Below, in pieces: positions 1 to 5,904 of a stretch of DNA of 8,608 bases. This DNA is from CAYSVN01 sp964434585 (GTDB lineage Bacteria > Patescibacteriota > Gracilibacteria > Peribacterales > Peribacteraceae), in contig CAYSVN010000049.1 of assembly GCA_964434585.1 (NCBI GenBank), positions 1-8,608 of the forward strand, written 5' to 3'. Numbering within the stretch: the first letter of the stretch is position 1; each line of letters starts with the position of its first letter. Both the position numbers and the translations under genes were made by a program. The notes below the pieces were generated by a model, which made no database searches, was not told the DNA's origin, and saw only the letters and a list, made by a program, of their open reading frames with translations.

Positions 1-51
1 CCCGGACTTATAAACCGGAGGTCGCGGGTTCAAGTCCCGCCTGTCGCACCA
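1..51 (+). tRNA. tRNA, 3' part only; anticodon reads UAU (probable tRNA-Ile)
   Basis: The window opens inside a tRNA gene; the acceptor 5' strand and the D arm lie outside it. Visible are an anticodon arm (CCGGA at 2-6, seven-base loop CTTATAA at 7-13, ACCGG at 14-18), a five-base variable loop, a perfect T arm (GCGGG, loop TTCAAGT, CCCGC at 24-40), the acceptor 3' strand CTGTCGC (41-47), discriminator A48 and an encoded CCA (49-51). U33 is followed by T9-A10-T11, so the anticodon is UAU, which would read the isoleucine codon AUA. A37 and discriminator A73 suit tRNA-Ile. The top pair of the anticodon stem (31-39) is an A-A mismatch, so the anticodon register is fairly but not fully certain. 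Most bacteria read AUA with a CAU anticodon modified to lysidine, so UAU is unusual. Confidence 0.88.
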
Positions 52-59
52 TTTATTAA

Positions 60-1454
60 TTAAAAACTAATCAAATTTTGATATTCTTTTTCTGACAAAG
101 CGATTTTTAGCCTATTATTTAAATAAACGTAATACCTGCTTGTTAATTTAGGATAATTTACTCGATTTGTAGATAATTTAACCAACTCTCTTAACTCTTT
201 ATCGGAGATTTGCTGAAGAGTTTTCATTCTTAATTCTGCAAGTTCTTTATTATATTCTTTATGGCTATTCATTGTCATGTCTAGATTTATTAATTCATGA
301 ATACTTTCTCCTCCTCTTAAAATAAAATCTGCTCTTACTTTAGACTCATCTGACATTAACAGTATTTGAACCTTTCTTCTAACTACCTGTAGGGCCTGTT
401 CTGGAATTTTTTTTAATAACCTTTTTAAATCGGATGTAGTAATTTCATTGGCTTTTTTCTGTAAAATTTTTCCCAAGCTAAATCGTTGCTCATTTAAAAT
501 GTTATCTGCCTTAATTTCACTTGGTTTTGGAAAATTTGGGTCTACTTTCTTAAAAATTTTAAAAACTTTTTTTGCATCCTTATCTTTTAGCTCTGAATTT
601 AATATTGCCTTTCTAAATTCACCTAGTATGAATTCTCTATCTGACTGTTTATACTCTTGGTACCAAAAATGATAATTTTCAGCCAATACTGTTGTAAGAA
701 AGCCTATTACAGTAAAATCCTCTTTCTTAAATTCAATATATTCTTTAGATTGCTCAGACGTAAAGCCAATTCTTGATGCTAACACTTCTCCGCATACATG
801 TAGATCTGCAGCCATTTTTTCTACATCATCTTCTTTGAATTTATTTTTTACATGCCATTTCATGTTTTCTAAATACCAAGGGTCAATTTTTCTGTCCATA
901 GTCCATCTTTTTGCCCAAGCAATAGTTTGAGAAAAAGAAGATGAAGGTATAATACTGCCCATTGCATTACCTTTTTTTCTAGCCTTTCCTCTATCCTCAG
1001 ATTGAAAAGTATAACCTTTGTAGCCATACTGAATAATAAAATCATCTAGAGGAAATTGCAGTATAGGCTGAGCGCCGGCAACAGATCTTTCTTCAAATTT
1101 ATTAAGATCTACATTCCTAAACTTAGGAAAATTTTTATTTTTAAATTCAGTAATTTTTGCAGACTCAGCTGCAATTTCTTCATCTGTTGGTAGGTATTTT
1201 AAAGAGCGAATATTATAAAGCAATATATAAACATGTACTGGTACATATCCTTGATAATCTCCATTATTAACAATTTTAGTTAATGATTCTTCGGCTGCCT
1301 TTAATTTATCTACCGTATAAATAGCAATAGATGAGGAGGCTTTTAGATTTTGGACTCTAATCTCTTCTCTATTTTGATGCCTGTCTATATTTATTAAAAA
1401 CTCTTCATGGGTAACAACTGTAGCCTCTTTTTCTACTTTTTCTGGGATGCTCAT
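60..1454 (-). CDS. Uncharacterised 464-residue cytoplasmic protein next to a tRNA
   Basis: I do not recognise this family. The protein has no signal peptide and no membrane segment, so it is probably cytoplasmic. The N-terminal ~150 residues are mixed, with a hydrophobic stretch around 71-82 (VPVHVYILLYNI) and aromatic segments near 133-150. Residues ~153-167 are basic and Gly-containing (RGKARKKGNAMG), and an aromatic, Trp-rich block follows (W180, W184, W193, W200). From ~280 to the end it is strongly charged and predicted helical. No catalytic motif or DNA-binding motif stands out. The ATG at 1454 is the only sensible start and has no Shine-Dalgarno; a 27-bp palindrome containing TATAAT lies 3 bases upstream. 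The stop is 8 bases from the 3' end of the convergent tRNA. Hand counts of sample 60-base lines give about 22-38% G+C, against about 45% in the adjacent FecR-like gene. The tRNA-side position and AT richness suggest a horizontally acquired gene, but no integrase is visible. Confidence 0.8.
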   Translation of the reverse strand: MSIPEKVEKEATVVTHEEFLINIDRHQNREEIRVQNLKASSSIAIYTVDKLKAAEESLTKIVNNGDYQGYVPVHVYILLYNIRSLKYLPTDEEIAAESAKITEFKNKNFPKFRNVDLNKFEERSVAGAQPILQFPLDDFIIQYGYKGYTFQSEDRGKARKKGNAMGSIIPSSSFSQTIAWAKRWTMDRKIDPWYLENMKWHVKNKFKEDDVEKMAADLHVCGEVLASRIGFTSEQSKEYIEFKKEDFTVIGFLTTVLAENYHFWYQEYKQSDREFILGEFRKAILNSELKDKDAKKVFKIFKKVDPNFPKPSEIKADNILNEQRFSLGKILQKKANEITTSDLKRLLKKIPEQALQVVRRKVQILLMSDESKVRADFILRGGESIHELINLDMTMNSHKEYNKELAELRMKTLQQISDKELRELVKLSTNRVNYPKLTSRYYVYLNNRLKIALSEKEYQNLISF

Positions 1455-1457
1455 AAG

Positions 1458-1484
1458 ATATATACTATATTATATAGTATATAT
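1458..1484. repeat. Perfect 27-bp palindrome at the promoter of the unknown gene
   Basis: Two perfectly complementary 13-base arms (ATATATACTATAT on the left) flank a single central base at 1471. The block fills most of the 42-bp gap between the unknown gene and the FecR-like gene and ends 3 bases before the ATG at 1454. It occupies the place where a ribosome binding site would be and contains the -10-like TATAAT on the - strand. It could be a repressor operator for a dimeric protein or an mRNA hairpin that hides the start codon. A Rho-independent terminator is unlikely because the stem is almost all A-T and no U-run follows. Confidence 0.75.
1469..1474 (-). promoter_or_regulatory. Putative -10 box (TATAAT) for the unknown gene
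   Basis: On the - strand the centre of the palindrome reads TATAAT, 14 bases upstream of the ATG at 1454. Transcription would then begin only about 8 bases before the start codon. No good -35 hexamer is seen at 16-18 bp spacing (the 17-bp position reads ATCACT). Because the surrounding sequence is nearly pure A/T, a chance match is possible. Confidence 0.4.
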
Positions 1485-1496
1485 TAAGTAAAGTGA

Positions 1497-3200
1497 TTAC
1501 TGCCTTAAATCTAGAATTACCTCGTAGGTTAACTCGTCAATTAAATTGCCATCGGCATCGTAACTAGCAATGTTAAATACGTTACTATTGCGCTTAAAGT
1601 TGCCTGTAAGGGTATCAAGAGCATAACTCCAAGATGCACCACTTAATGGCACTGTCGTACCATTTACACGTACTTCTGCAGTGTTTGCTGCACTAGAACC
1701 ACGAAGTTCTAATTGCTTTAAGTCGGTTGTGTGCGGTGAAGACGCACTAGGAATAACAACCTGCAACGAACCTGGATTGCTTGGTGTTTGGTTTGGAGTA
1801 ATAGAAGTAGTAGATGAAGAAGACTGAGATTCTGTTGCAGCCGCACCTTCATAATTAATAGTAATAGTTTCTTCCTCACTTGCTTCGTCAGCAGCATTAT
1901 AAGCAACAACTGTGTATACATTTTCACCTGGTTTTAATGTTCCAAGCTCTGCGTCTGCCAAGTAGGTCCATTTTGTGCTACCAGCTTCATAAAGCTGTAA
2001 GCGATATTTGTTTACTTCTATAGCAGCAGTATTGCTACTGGTTGTACCTCTTATAAAGAAGCTAGGCTCGTTTGTAGTGTAGTTAGCATCTGTACTTGGT
2101 TCCGTAATAACAGGGCTTGTTACTGTGCCCACGGCAATTGTTGGTTCGTCATTATCTTCAACGTTACTATTACTCGAAACTTCCTCTTCAAATTGATGGT
2201 AAACTGTTCTTTTCTCACGTCCGATAATAACACCGTTTTCATTAAGAGCTTCTATAGTAATAGCAAATGGACTGCTTTCGATTTTTAGCTCTTCTCTAAA
2301 AAGGCGAGTTAAAGGATCTAGTGTTGCACGGTAGCCATTAATACGTACAGCATCTACAGCTTCTTGAGCGCTTCCCTGAACAACAACTACAGAGTTTTCG
2401 ATTTCTGCCTCATCGCGTGGGGCAGTAAGCGTTAATGTTCCTGCTTGTAGTACCTCTGTTTCATTCTCTGTGCTTGGCAATGCCAAAGCTCCACGCTGGC
2501 TATTTACAATAAACTCGCTGCTAAGTTCAGCAGGATCCAGCGCACTTCTAAAGCTACTAATAGACGTAATATTTGTTTCGCCTTCAGGAATAACAAGCTG
2601 CTGTCCTTCACCTAGGGTAAAGTCCTGGTTGTTTATTTCTAAGCTAATATCACTTGTTGAAGAAAGAACCTTAACGCTACTAGGACTTAATACTAGCTCT
2701 GCACTATTTGGGATGGTAGCGATGTATTTATCAGAACTTACTATTCTTTCAGCATTGCTATCATCGTTTGTTTTTACATACATTGTTCCGCTAGCAAGGC
2801 GTAAACCAAACCTGTAAAGATCATCTTTTTGCTCAGCTTTTGTTAACACTAATTGTGTATTTTCATCTAGGCGTAATACTGTTTGGTCTTGTAGCCCTAG
2901 GCTTGCCAGTGTTTGTTGGCTTGTTTTTATTTCTTCGCCTGTCCTTAATGTGACACCATTACTTAATTTTTGCCATGTACTACCATCTACGTTAATTTCT
3001 ACCTGTCCTTTTTCTACATTTACAGGAACAGATACATCAACGGTGCTACCACCCAACGAACCACCAATCCACATCAACAACTTCCATAGTAAATAGAGCA
3101 CAATAAGATAAAAAACTATTTTATATAGTAAACGACCACCACTCAGCTCGGACTTCGATGAGTAAGAAGAATTTCGGCGGCGGCGGTGATTACTTGGCAT
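1497..3200 (-). CDS. Membrane-anchored FecR-like protein with three Ig-like repeats
   Basis: This is a 567-residue type II membrane protein. A basic N-terminus (RRRR at 6-9) precedes one hydrophobic segment at ~25-46, placing the bulk of the protein outside the membrane by the positive-inside rule. Residues ~60-205 resemble a FecR domain: VEKGQVEINVDGSTWQKLSNGVTLRTGEEI, then beta-strand repeats and SGTMYVKT. Three similar Ig-like beta domains follow at ~255-337, ~362-450 and ~478-565, each with an [IV].[VI]N[GK]YR-type or RVNG strand and a closing A[YL]N/ASYD strand; they resemble glucodextranase-B-like or related bacterial Ig folds. Ser/Thr-rich linkers separate them (e.g. ~453-475). Classical FecR proteins signal to an ECF sigma factor, but no sigma factor or TonB receptor is nearby, so a structural or envelope-binding role is more plausible. 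It starts 5 bases after the rplI stop and is probably cotranscribed with it. Confidence 0.82.
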   Translation of the reverse strand: MPSNHRRRRNSSYSSKSELSGGRLLYKIVFYLIVLYLLWKLLMWIGGSLGGSTVDVSVPVNVEKGQVEINVDGSTWQKLSNGVTLRTGEEIKTSQQTLASLGLQDQTVLRLDENTQLVLTKAEQKDDLYRFGLRLASGTMYVKTNDDSNAERIVSSDKYIATIPNSAELVLSPSSVKVLSSTSDISLEINNQDFTLGEGQQLVIPEGETNITSISSFRSALDPAELSSEFIVNSQRGALALPSTENETEVLQAGTLTLTAPRDEAEIENSVVVVQGSAQEAVDAVRINGYRATLDPLTRLFREELKIESSPFAITIEALNENGVIIGREKRTVYHQFEEEVSSNSNVEDNDEPTIAVGTVTSPVITEPSTDANYTTNEPSFFIRGTTSSNTAAIEVNKYRLQLYEAGSTKWTYLADAELGTLKPGENVYTVVAYNAADEASEEETITINYEGAAATESQSSSSTTSITPNQTPSNPGSLQVVIPSASSPHTTDLKQLELRGSSAANTAEVRVNGTTVPLSGASWSYALDTLTGNFKRNSNVFNIASYDADGNLIDELTYEVILDLRQ

Positions 3201-3205
3201 AATGT

Positions 3206-3661
3206 TTAAGAGGTAGTGGCTTCTTCGGTAATATTAAGAGTGCAGGTTGCAGTTGTTTGTCCAGAATCAACTGAGATTTTAAACGAACCAATTGCTTTTA
3301 TTTGTTCTTCTAACGTAATGGTTGTAGGTTCGATACTTACATTTAATTGCTCGCTGATAAGCTCAGCCACTTTTTCTTCGGTAATAGCAGCATATAATTT
3401 ACCAGTTTTTGTAGCCTTGGCAGTCATACTTAATTCTTTGCCCTCTACTGCACTTACAGCGTCGTCAGTTTTCATGCTTGACTTAGCCTTGGCAGCTTCG
3501 CGTTCAGCAATTTCTGCTGCGAACTTTGTTTTAACTTTATTGGTTGCAATAATTGCAAACCCTTTTGGTAATAAATTGTTTAATGCAAAACCATCACCTA
3601 CGCTTAATAATTGATTTTTTTGGCCAATGCCTTGTACGTCTTTAACGAGTAAAACTTCCAT
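3206..3661 (-). CDS. rplI: 50S ribosomal protein bL9
   Basis: The product binds 23S rRNA at the base of the L1 stalk and helps maintain reading frame. The 151-residue length is normal. The N-terminal domain carries the family signature at ~11-42 (GIGQKNQLLSVGDGFALNNL, then LPKGFAIIATN). A helical Ala/Glu/Lys linker follows at ~43-72, shown by FAAEIAEREAAKAK. The C-terminal domain at ~73-145 has the typical KTGKLYAAITEEKVAELI and IKAIGSFKISV segments. The usual neighbours rpsF, ssb and rpsR are absent from the window. A likely promoter lies at 3689-3717, and the FecR-like gene follows after 5 bases. There is no Shine-Dalgarno before the ATG at 3661. Some CPR groups are reported to lack bL9, so its presence helps narrow the lineage. 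Confidence 0.97.
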   Translation of the reverse strand: MEVLLVKDVQGIGQKNQLLSVGDGFALNNLLPKGFAIIATNKVKTKFAAEIAEREAAKAKSSMKTDDAVSAVEGKELSMTAKATKTGKLYAAITEEKVAELISEQLNVSIEPTTITLEEQIKAIGSFKISVDSGQTTATCTLNITEEATTS

Positions 3662-3688
3662 AATGTTAAAAGAAAATAATATAGGTGT

Positions 3689-3717
3689 ATGCTACGTGCT
3701 TAACACGTTTTGGTCAA
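3689..3717 (-). promoter_or_regulatory. Putative rplI promoter with an inverted repeat in the spacer
   Basis: On the - strand TTGACC (3712-3717, five of six consensus bases) is followed, after exactly 17 bases, by TAGCAT (3689-3694, four of six). The predicted transcription start near 3682 would give a leader of about 20 bases. The spacer holds an inverted repeat, ACGTG (3694-3698) and CACGT (3704-3708) separated by 5 bases, which could be a repressor site. Confidence 0.5.
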
Positions 3718-3768
3718 ATAAAATGCAGTATTAATTTGTACAACTACAAAGGCGGTAATTGTTTAAAA

Positions 3769-3784
3769 TATTGCAATTGCAATA
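3769..3784. repeat. 16-bp perfect palindrome in the divergent control region
   Basis: TATTGCAATTGCAATA is its own reverse complement. It lies between the divergent rplI and bPH2 promoters, about 100 bases upstream of the bPH2 start. It may be a binding site for a dimeric regulator. Apart from this and the promoter elements I see nothing coding in 3662-3884. Confidence 0.5.
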
Positions 3785-3871
3785 GAGGTTTTTTCTGCCT
3801 CTTAAAATCCTTTACGTCTTTGTAACTTCTGCAGTGTTTTATTGCCCCTGTAACTCCACATAAATCTAAGA

Positions 3872-3877
3872 TATACT
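3872..3877 (+). promoter_or_regulatory. Putative -10 box for the bPH2-HEPN-pth operon, implying a leaderless mRNA
   Basis: TATACT ends 7 bases before the ATG at 3885, so transcription would start at or within a base or two of the start codon. There is no Shine-Dalgarno, as expected for leaderless translation. No convincing -35 element is seen at 16-18 bp spacing (the 17-bp position reads TGTAAC). Confidence 0.5.
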
Positions 3878-3884
3878 ACTAACA

Positions 3885-4475
3885 ATGAACATTGATGACT
3901 ACTTATTTACCAGGCATTTAGATGATGACGAGAAAGTGGCTGTTATTGTCCACAAACATTGGCTTGTTGGCGTGTTAACATTATGGCTACCCGCTACAAT
4001 TTTTATTGTTTGTTTTGCGATTCTGGCTCCACTTAACGGTTCATTTTTGTTTTTGGTGACTTTGCTGGTTATGGCGATTTCTTTTATTTGGCTACTACGT
4101 AATTTTTTCGATTATTTTTTAGACGCTTGGATTATCACAAACCAAGGTATTATTGATGTTGAATGGCATGGTTGGTTTCATCGACAGTCTAGCCGTGTGC
4201 TTTACAGCGATATTCAGGGGGTAAGTTATGAAATAGAAGGAGTACTACAAACAATGCTTCATGTTGGTACAATGTCGATTGAAAAGATTTCAGCAGGAGT
4301 TGTAGTTGCGCTTGAGTATGTTAAGCACCCTAGAAAAGTGGAGAGCGTTATTTTAAAGAATATGGAAGAGTATCTTACAAAGAAAAATTTAAAAGATGCC
4401 ACCCATGTTCAAGATATTTTGGGAAGAATTGTTGCCCAAGAAATGCAATTACAAGATATTAAAAAACCTGAATGA
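3885..4475 (+). CDS. Membrane protein with a bacterial PH domain (bPH2, YdbS-like)
   Basis: This 196-residue protein has a short cytoplasmic N-terminus, two hydrophobic segments (~27-48 and ~53-72), and a bacterial PH-like domain at ~75-160. The domain shows the family hallmarks: an aromatic stretch leading to DAWIITNQGIIDVEW, then SSRVLYSDIQGVSYEIEGVL, then LHVGTMSIEK. A charged helical tail (~160-196) follows. The bPH2 family (YdbS/YdbT-like) is found next to the membrane; its ligand is mostly unknown. It is the first gene of a + strand operon, and its TGA stop overlaps the ATG of the next gene (ATGA arrangement at 4472-4475), indicating translational coupling. The ATG at 3885 is chosen because the putative -10 box sits 7 bases upstream and the sequence fits the family from the first residues. 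Confidence 0.87.
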   Translation: MNIDDYLFTRHLDDDEKVAVIVHKHWLVGVLTLWLPATIFIVCFAILAPLNGSFLFLVTLLVMAISFIWLLRNFFDYFLDAWIITNQGIIDVEWHGWFHRQSSRVLYSDIQGVSYEIEGVLQTMLHVGTMSIEKISAGVVVALEYVKHPRKVESVILKNMEEYLTKKNLKDATHVQDILGRIVAQEMQLQDIKKPE

Positions 4476-4849
4476 TGTACGGTATTGCTATTATTATCCT
4501 TGGTGTTTTTACACTTTGGTACATGCGACGCCTGCAGGCCGTAACACTTTCTGAAGCTAAAAAAAAACAATTTTTTGCAATGTTGCAAGATATTAAAAAT
4601 ATAAAAGACGACTACCGCCAAATTATTGCCGCTGATGCTTTGTGCTCTAAGGCTCTGGCAGCTGCGGGTGTTACTGGTTCTATGGGCGAGCAACTTAAAG
4701 CTATTGATAACTGGTATCCACGCATCGACAATATTTGGCGCGCACATAAACTACGTAATAAACTAGCGCACGAACCAAGCTTTACGTTAAAAAAACCCCA
4801 AAAAGATCATGCTATGGCTGAATTTGAATATCTACTGCAATCACTGTAA
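4472..4849 (+). CDS. Small membrane-anchored protein with an RNxxxH (HEPN-like) motif
   Basis: The product has 125 residues: one N-terminal membrane segment (~3-18, ending in MRR), then a helical cytoplasmic domain. Near the end is WRAHKLRNKLAHEPSF, with R95-N96-x3-H100. This matches the R-N-x3-H signature of HEPN domains, many of which are metal-independent RNases, although some are only binding or scaffold modules. The surrounding helices (AAADALCSKALAAAG-like pattern, then YPRIDNIW before the motif) fit a compact HEPN-type bundle, but the domain is short and the assignment rests mainly on the motif. The gene starts inside the stop of the bPH2 gene and its own TAA shares a base with the ATG of pth (TAATG at 4847-4851), so all three are probably translated in a coupled way. 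A second ATG directly follows the first, so the start is ambiguous by one codon. Confidence 0.75.
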   Translation: MMYGIAIIILGVFTLWYMRRLQAVTLSEAKKKQFFAMLQDIKNIKDDYRQIIAADALCSKALAAAGVTGSMGEQLKAIDNWYPRIDNIWRAHKLRNKLAHEPSFTLKKPQKDHAMAEFEYLLQSL

Positions 4850-5415
4850 TGTTTAATTGGCTTTTTACAACAAAAAATATGAAACCTACTTTTTTACTTG
4901 TTGGCCTTGGTAACCCTGGAACAAAATATAAGGAAACTCGCCACAATGTTGGCTGGTGGTTTATTGATGAATTACAAAAAGAGTATGATGGCAGCGAATG
5001 GAAGTTTGATAAAAAACATCAAGCGTTTTTAAGTACTGTTAGTGTTAACGGTAATAATTATACACTGGTTAAACCACAAACGTTTATGAACCTTTCTGGT
5101 GATAGCGTTCAGTCACTTGTAGCTTATTACAACATGGAACAGGAGAACCTTTGTATTATTTATGATGATATTGATTTAGAACCAGGCGTTACTCGTTTCC
5201 GCAAGCAGGGGAGTGGTGGCACTCACAATGGTATGCGAGATATTGTTTCTAAGTTAAATGAGCATGTAGCCCGTTTTAGAATTGGTGTTGGTAGACCTTT
5301 AAACGGAGAGGATTTAAGTAACTTTGTTCTTAGTGGCTTTGCACCAAATGATAAACAATTAGTATTAAAGAGTATTACTGAAGCAATTTCTTTAGACTGG
5401 CTAGAGACTGCTTAG
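4849..5415 (+). CDS. pth: Peptidyl-tRNA hydrolase
   Basis: Pth cleaves the ester bond of peptidyl-tRNAs that fall off the ribosome, recycling tRNA. All the family landmarks are present (numbering from the first ATG): VGLGNPG with N22, TRHNVG with the catalytic H32, KPQTFMNLSG with N81, IIYDDIDLEPG with D106, the GTHNGMRDI loop with N127, and FRIGVGRP. They correspond to N10, H20, N68, D93 and N114 of the E. coli enzyme. The 188 residues are close to the usual length. The first ATG (4849) overlaps the upstream stop; a second ATG at 4879 (MKPTFLLVGLGNPG) gives the start typical of the family, so the first ten residues may not be made. Neither start has a Shine-Dalgarno; the overlap favours coupled initiation at 4849. 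The 3' end overlaps the convergent kinase gene by 15 bases. Confidence 0.97.
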   Translation: MFNWLFTTKNMKPTFLLVGLGNPGTKYKETRHNVGWWFIDELQKEYDGSEWKFDKKHQAFLSTVSVNGNNYTLVKPQTFMNLSGDSVQSLVAYYNMEQENLCIIYDDIDLEPGVTRFRKQGSGGTHNGMRDIVSKLNEHVARFRIGVGRPLNGEDLSNFVLSGFAPNDKQLVLKSITEAISLDWLETA

Positions 5416-5898
5416 ATAATCTACGGCCTGCTTATCATTCTTTAAATGAACAATATTATAGTTTTGATTTTTTGTTTTCCGAAAGGCTTGGTAAACCTTT
5501 TTACGATTCCAAAGTTTAAATGTCCAAATATACCAAAAGAACTGAAGTTTAAATGGCATTTTATTTAAACAAGAAGGGTCTACCTTATTTTTGGTGAAAT
5601 GTCGCTTTAACGCTCTAAATAAACTAATCCACACAGAGTAATCTAAAAAAATGATGGTATCGGCGTACCTAAAACGCTCTACAAATGTTGTTTCATGGTG
5701 GCCGTCAATAATCCAAGTATTACCTTTTACGATTTCACTAACTTCAACCTGCCAATCGCTTTCGTGCGGCCTAGTACAAGTTTCCGTCCAATAGTATCTA
5801 TCAAGGTGAATGAGTGGTAAACCAGTAAGTTTTGCTAATTTTTTAGAAAAAACAGACTTACCCGAGCCACTGTTTCCAATAACGCAAATGCGCTTCAT
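5401..5898 (-). CDS. P-loop nucleoside/adenylate-kinase-like protein (topology modulation/FlaR type)
   Basis: This is a 165-residue soluble P-loop kinase. The Walker A motif GNSGSGKS is at 8-15, followed by LPLIHLDRYYW (~28-37), WIIDGHHE (~62-69) and the Walker-B-like strand YADTIIFLD (~78-86). This order and the HLD.YYW and W.IDG.. motifs are typical of the adenylate-kinase-related family annotated as DNA topology modulation protein FlaR; the real substrate is not established. The stretch after ~87 (LFRALKRH, then Phe/Trp-rich FKLQFFWYIWTFKLW) contains the probable lid and a basic helix. It follows mraY by 6 bases and is probably cotranscribed. Its stop lies inside the end of pth. The ATG at 5898 is directly before the first beta strand, as expected. 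Confidence 0.87.
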   Translation of the reverse strand: MKRICVIGNSGSGKSVFSKKLAKLTGLPLIHLDRYYWTETCTRPHESDWQVEVSEIVKGNTWIIDGHHETTFVERFRYADTIIFLDYSVWISLFRALKRHFTKNKVDPSCLNKMPFKLQFFWYIWTFKLWNRKKVYQAFRKTKNQNYNIVHLKNDKQAVDYLSSL

Positions 5899-5904
5899 GA
5901 CTTA

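Noticed and set aside
1458..1484. The 27-bp palindrome as a Rho-independent terminator for the FecR-like gene
   Set aside because: The stem is almost purely A-T and no T-tract follows; promoter or operator use fits better.
1..1500. A complete integrated element bounded by a duplicated tRNA 3' end
   Set aside because: I found no second copy of the tRNA 3' segment in the window and no integrase gene, so only a possible single-gene insertion can be suggested.
2470..2817. A 115-codon + strand reading frame inside the FecR-like gene
   Set aside because: It is antisense to a well-supported domain protein and has no promoter or family signature.
3216..3614. A 132-codon + strand reading frame opposite rplI
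   Set aside because: It lies wholly antisense to a certain ribosomal protein gene and shows no family features.
3785..3802. Hairpin AGAGG...CCTCT with a T-rich loop, considered as a terminator
   Set aside because: The stem has only five strong pairs and no U-run follows on either strand; it also lies in a divergent promoter region where no terminator is needed.
4473..4475. Possible recoding of UGA as glycine (genetic code 25)
   Set aside because: This TGA sits at the natural end of the bPH2 gene and overlaps the next start codon, and no in-frame TGA interrupts any of the long genes, so the standard code is sufficient.
4409..4747. A 112-codon - strand reading frame across the bPH2/HEPN junction
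   Set aside because: It is antisense to two coupled genes and looks like a chance open frame.
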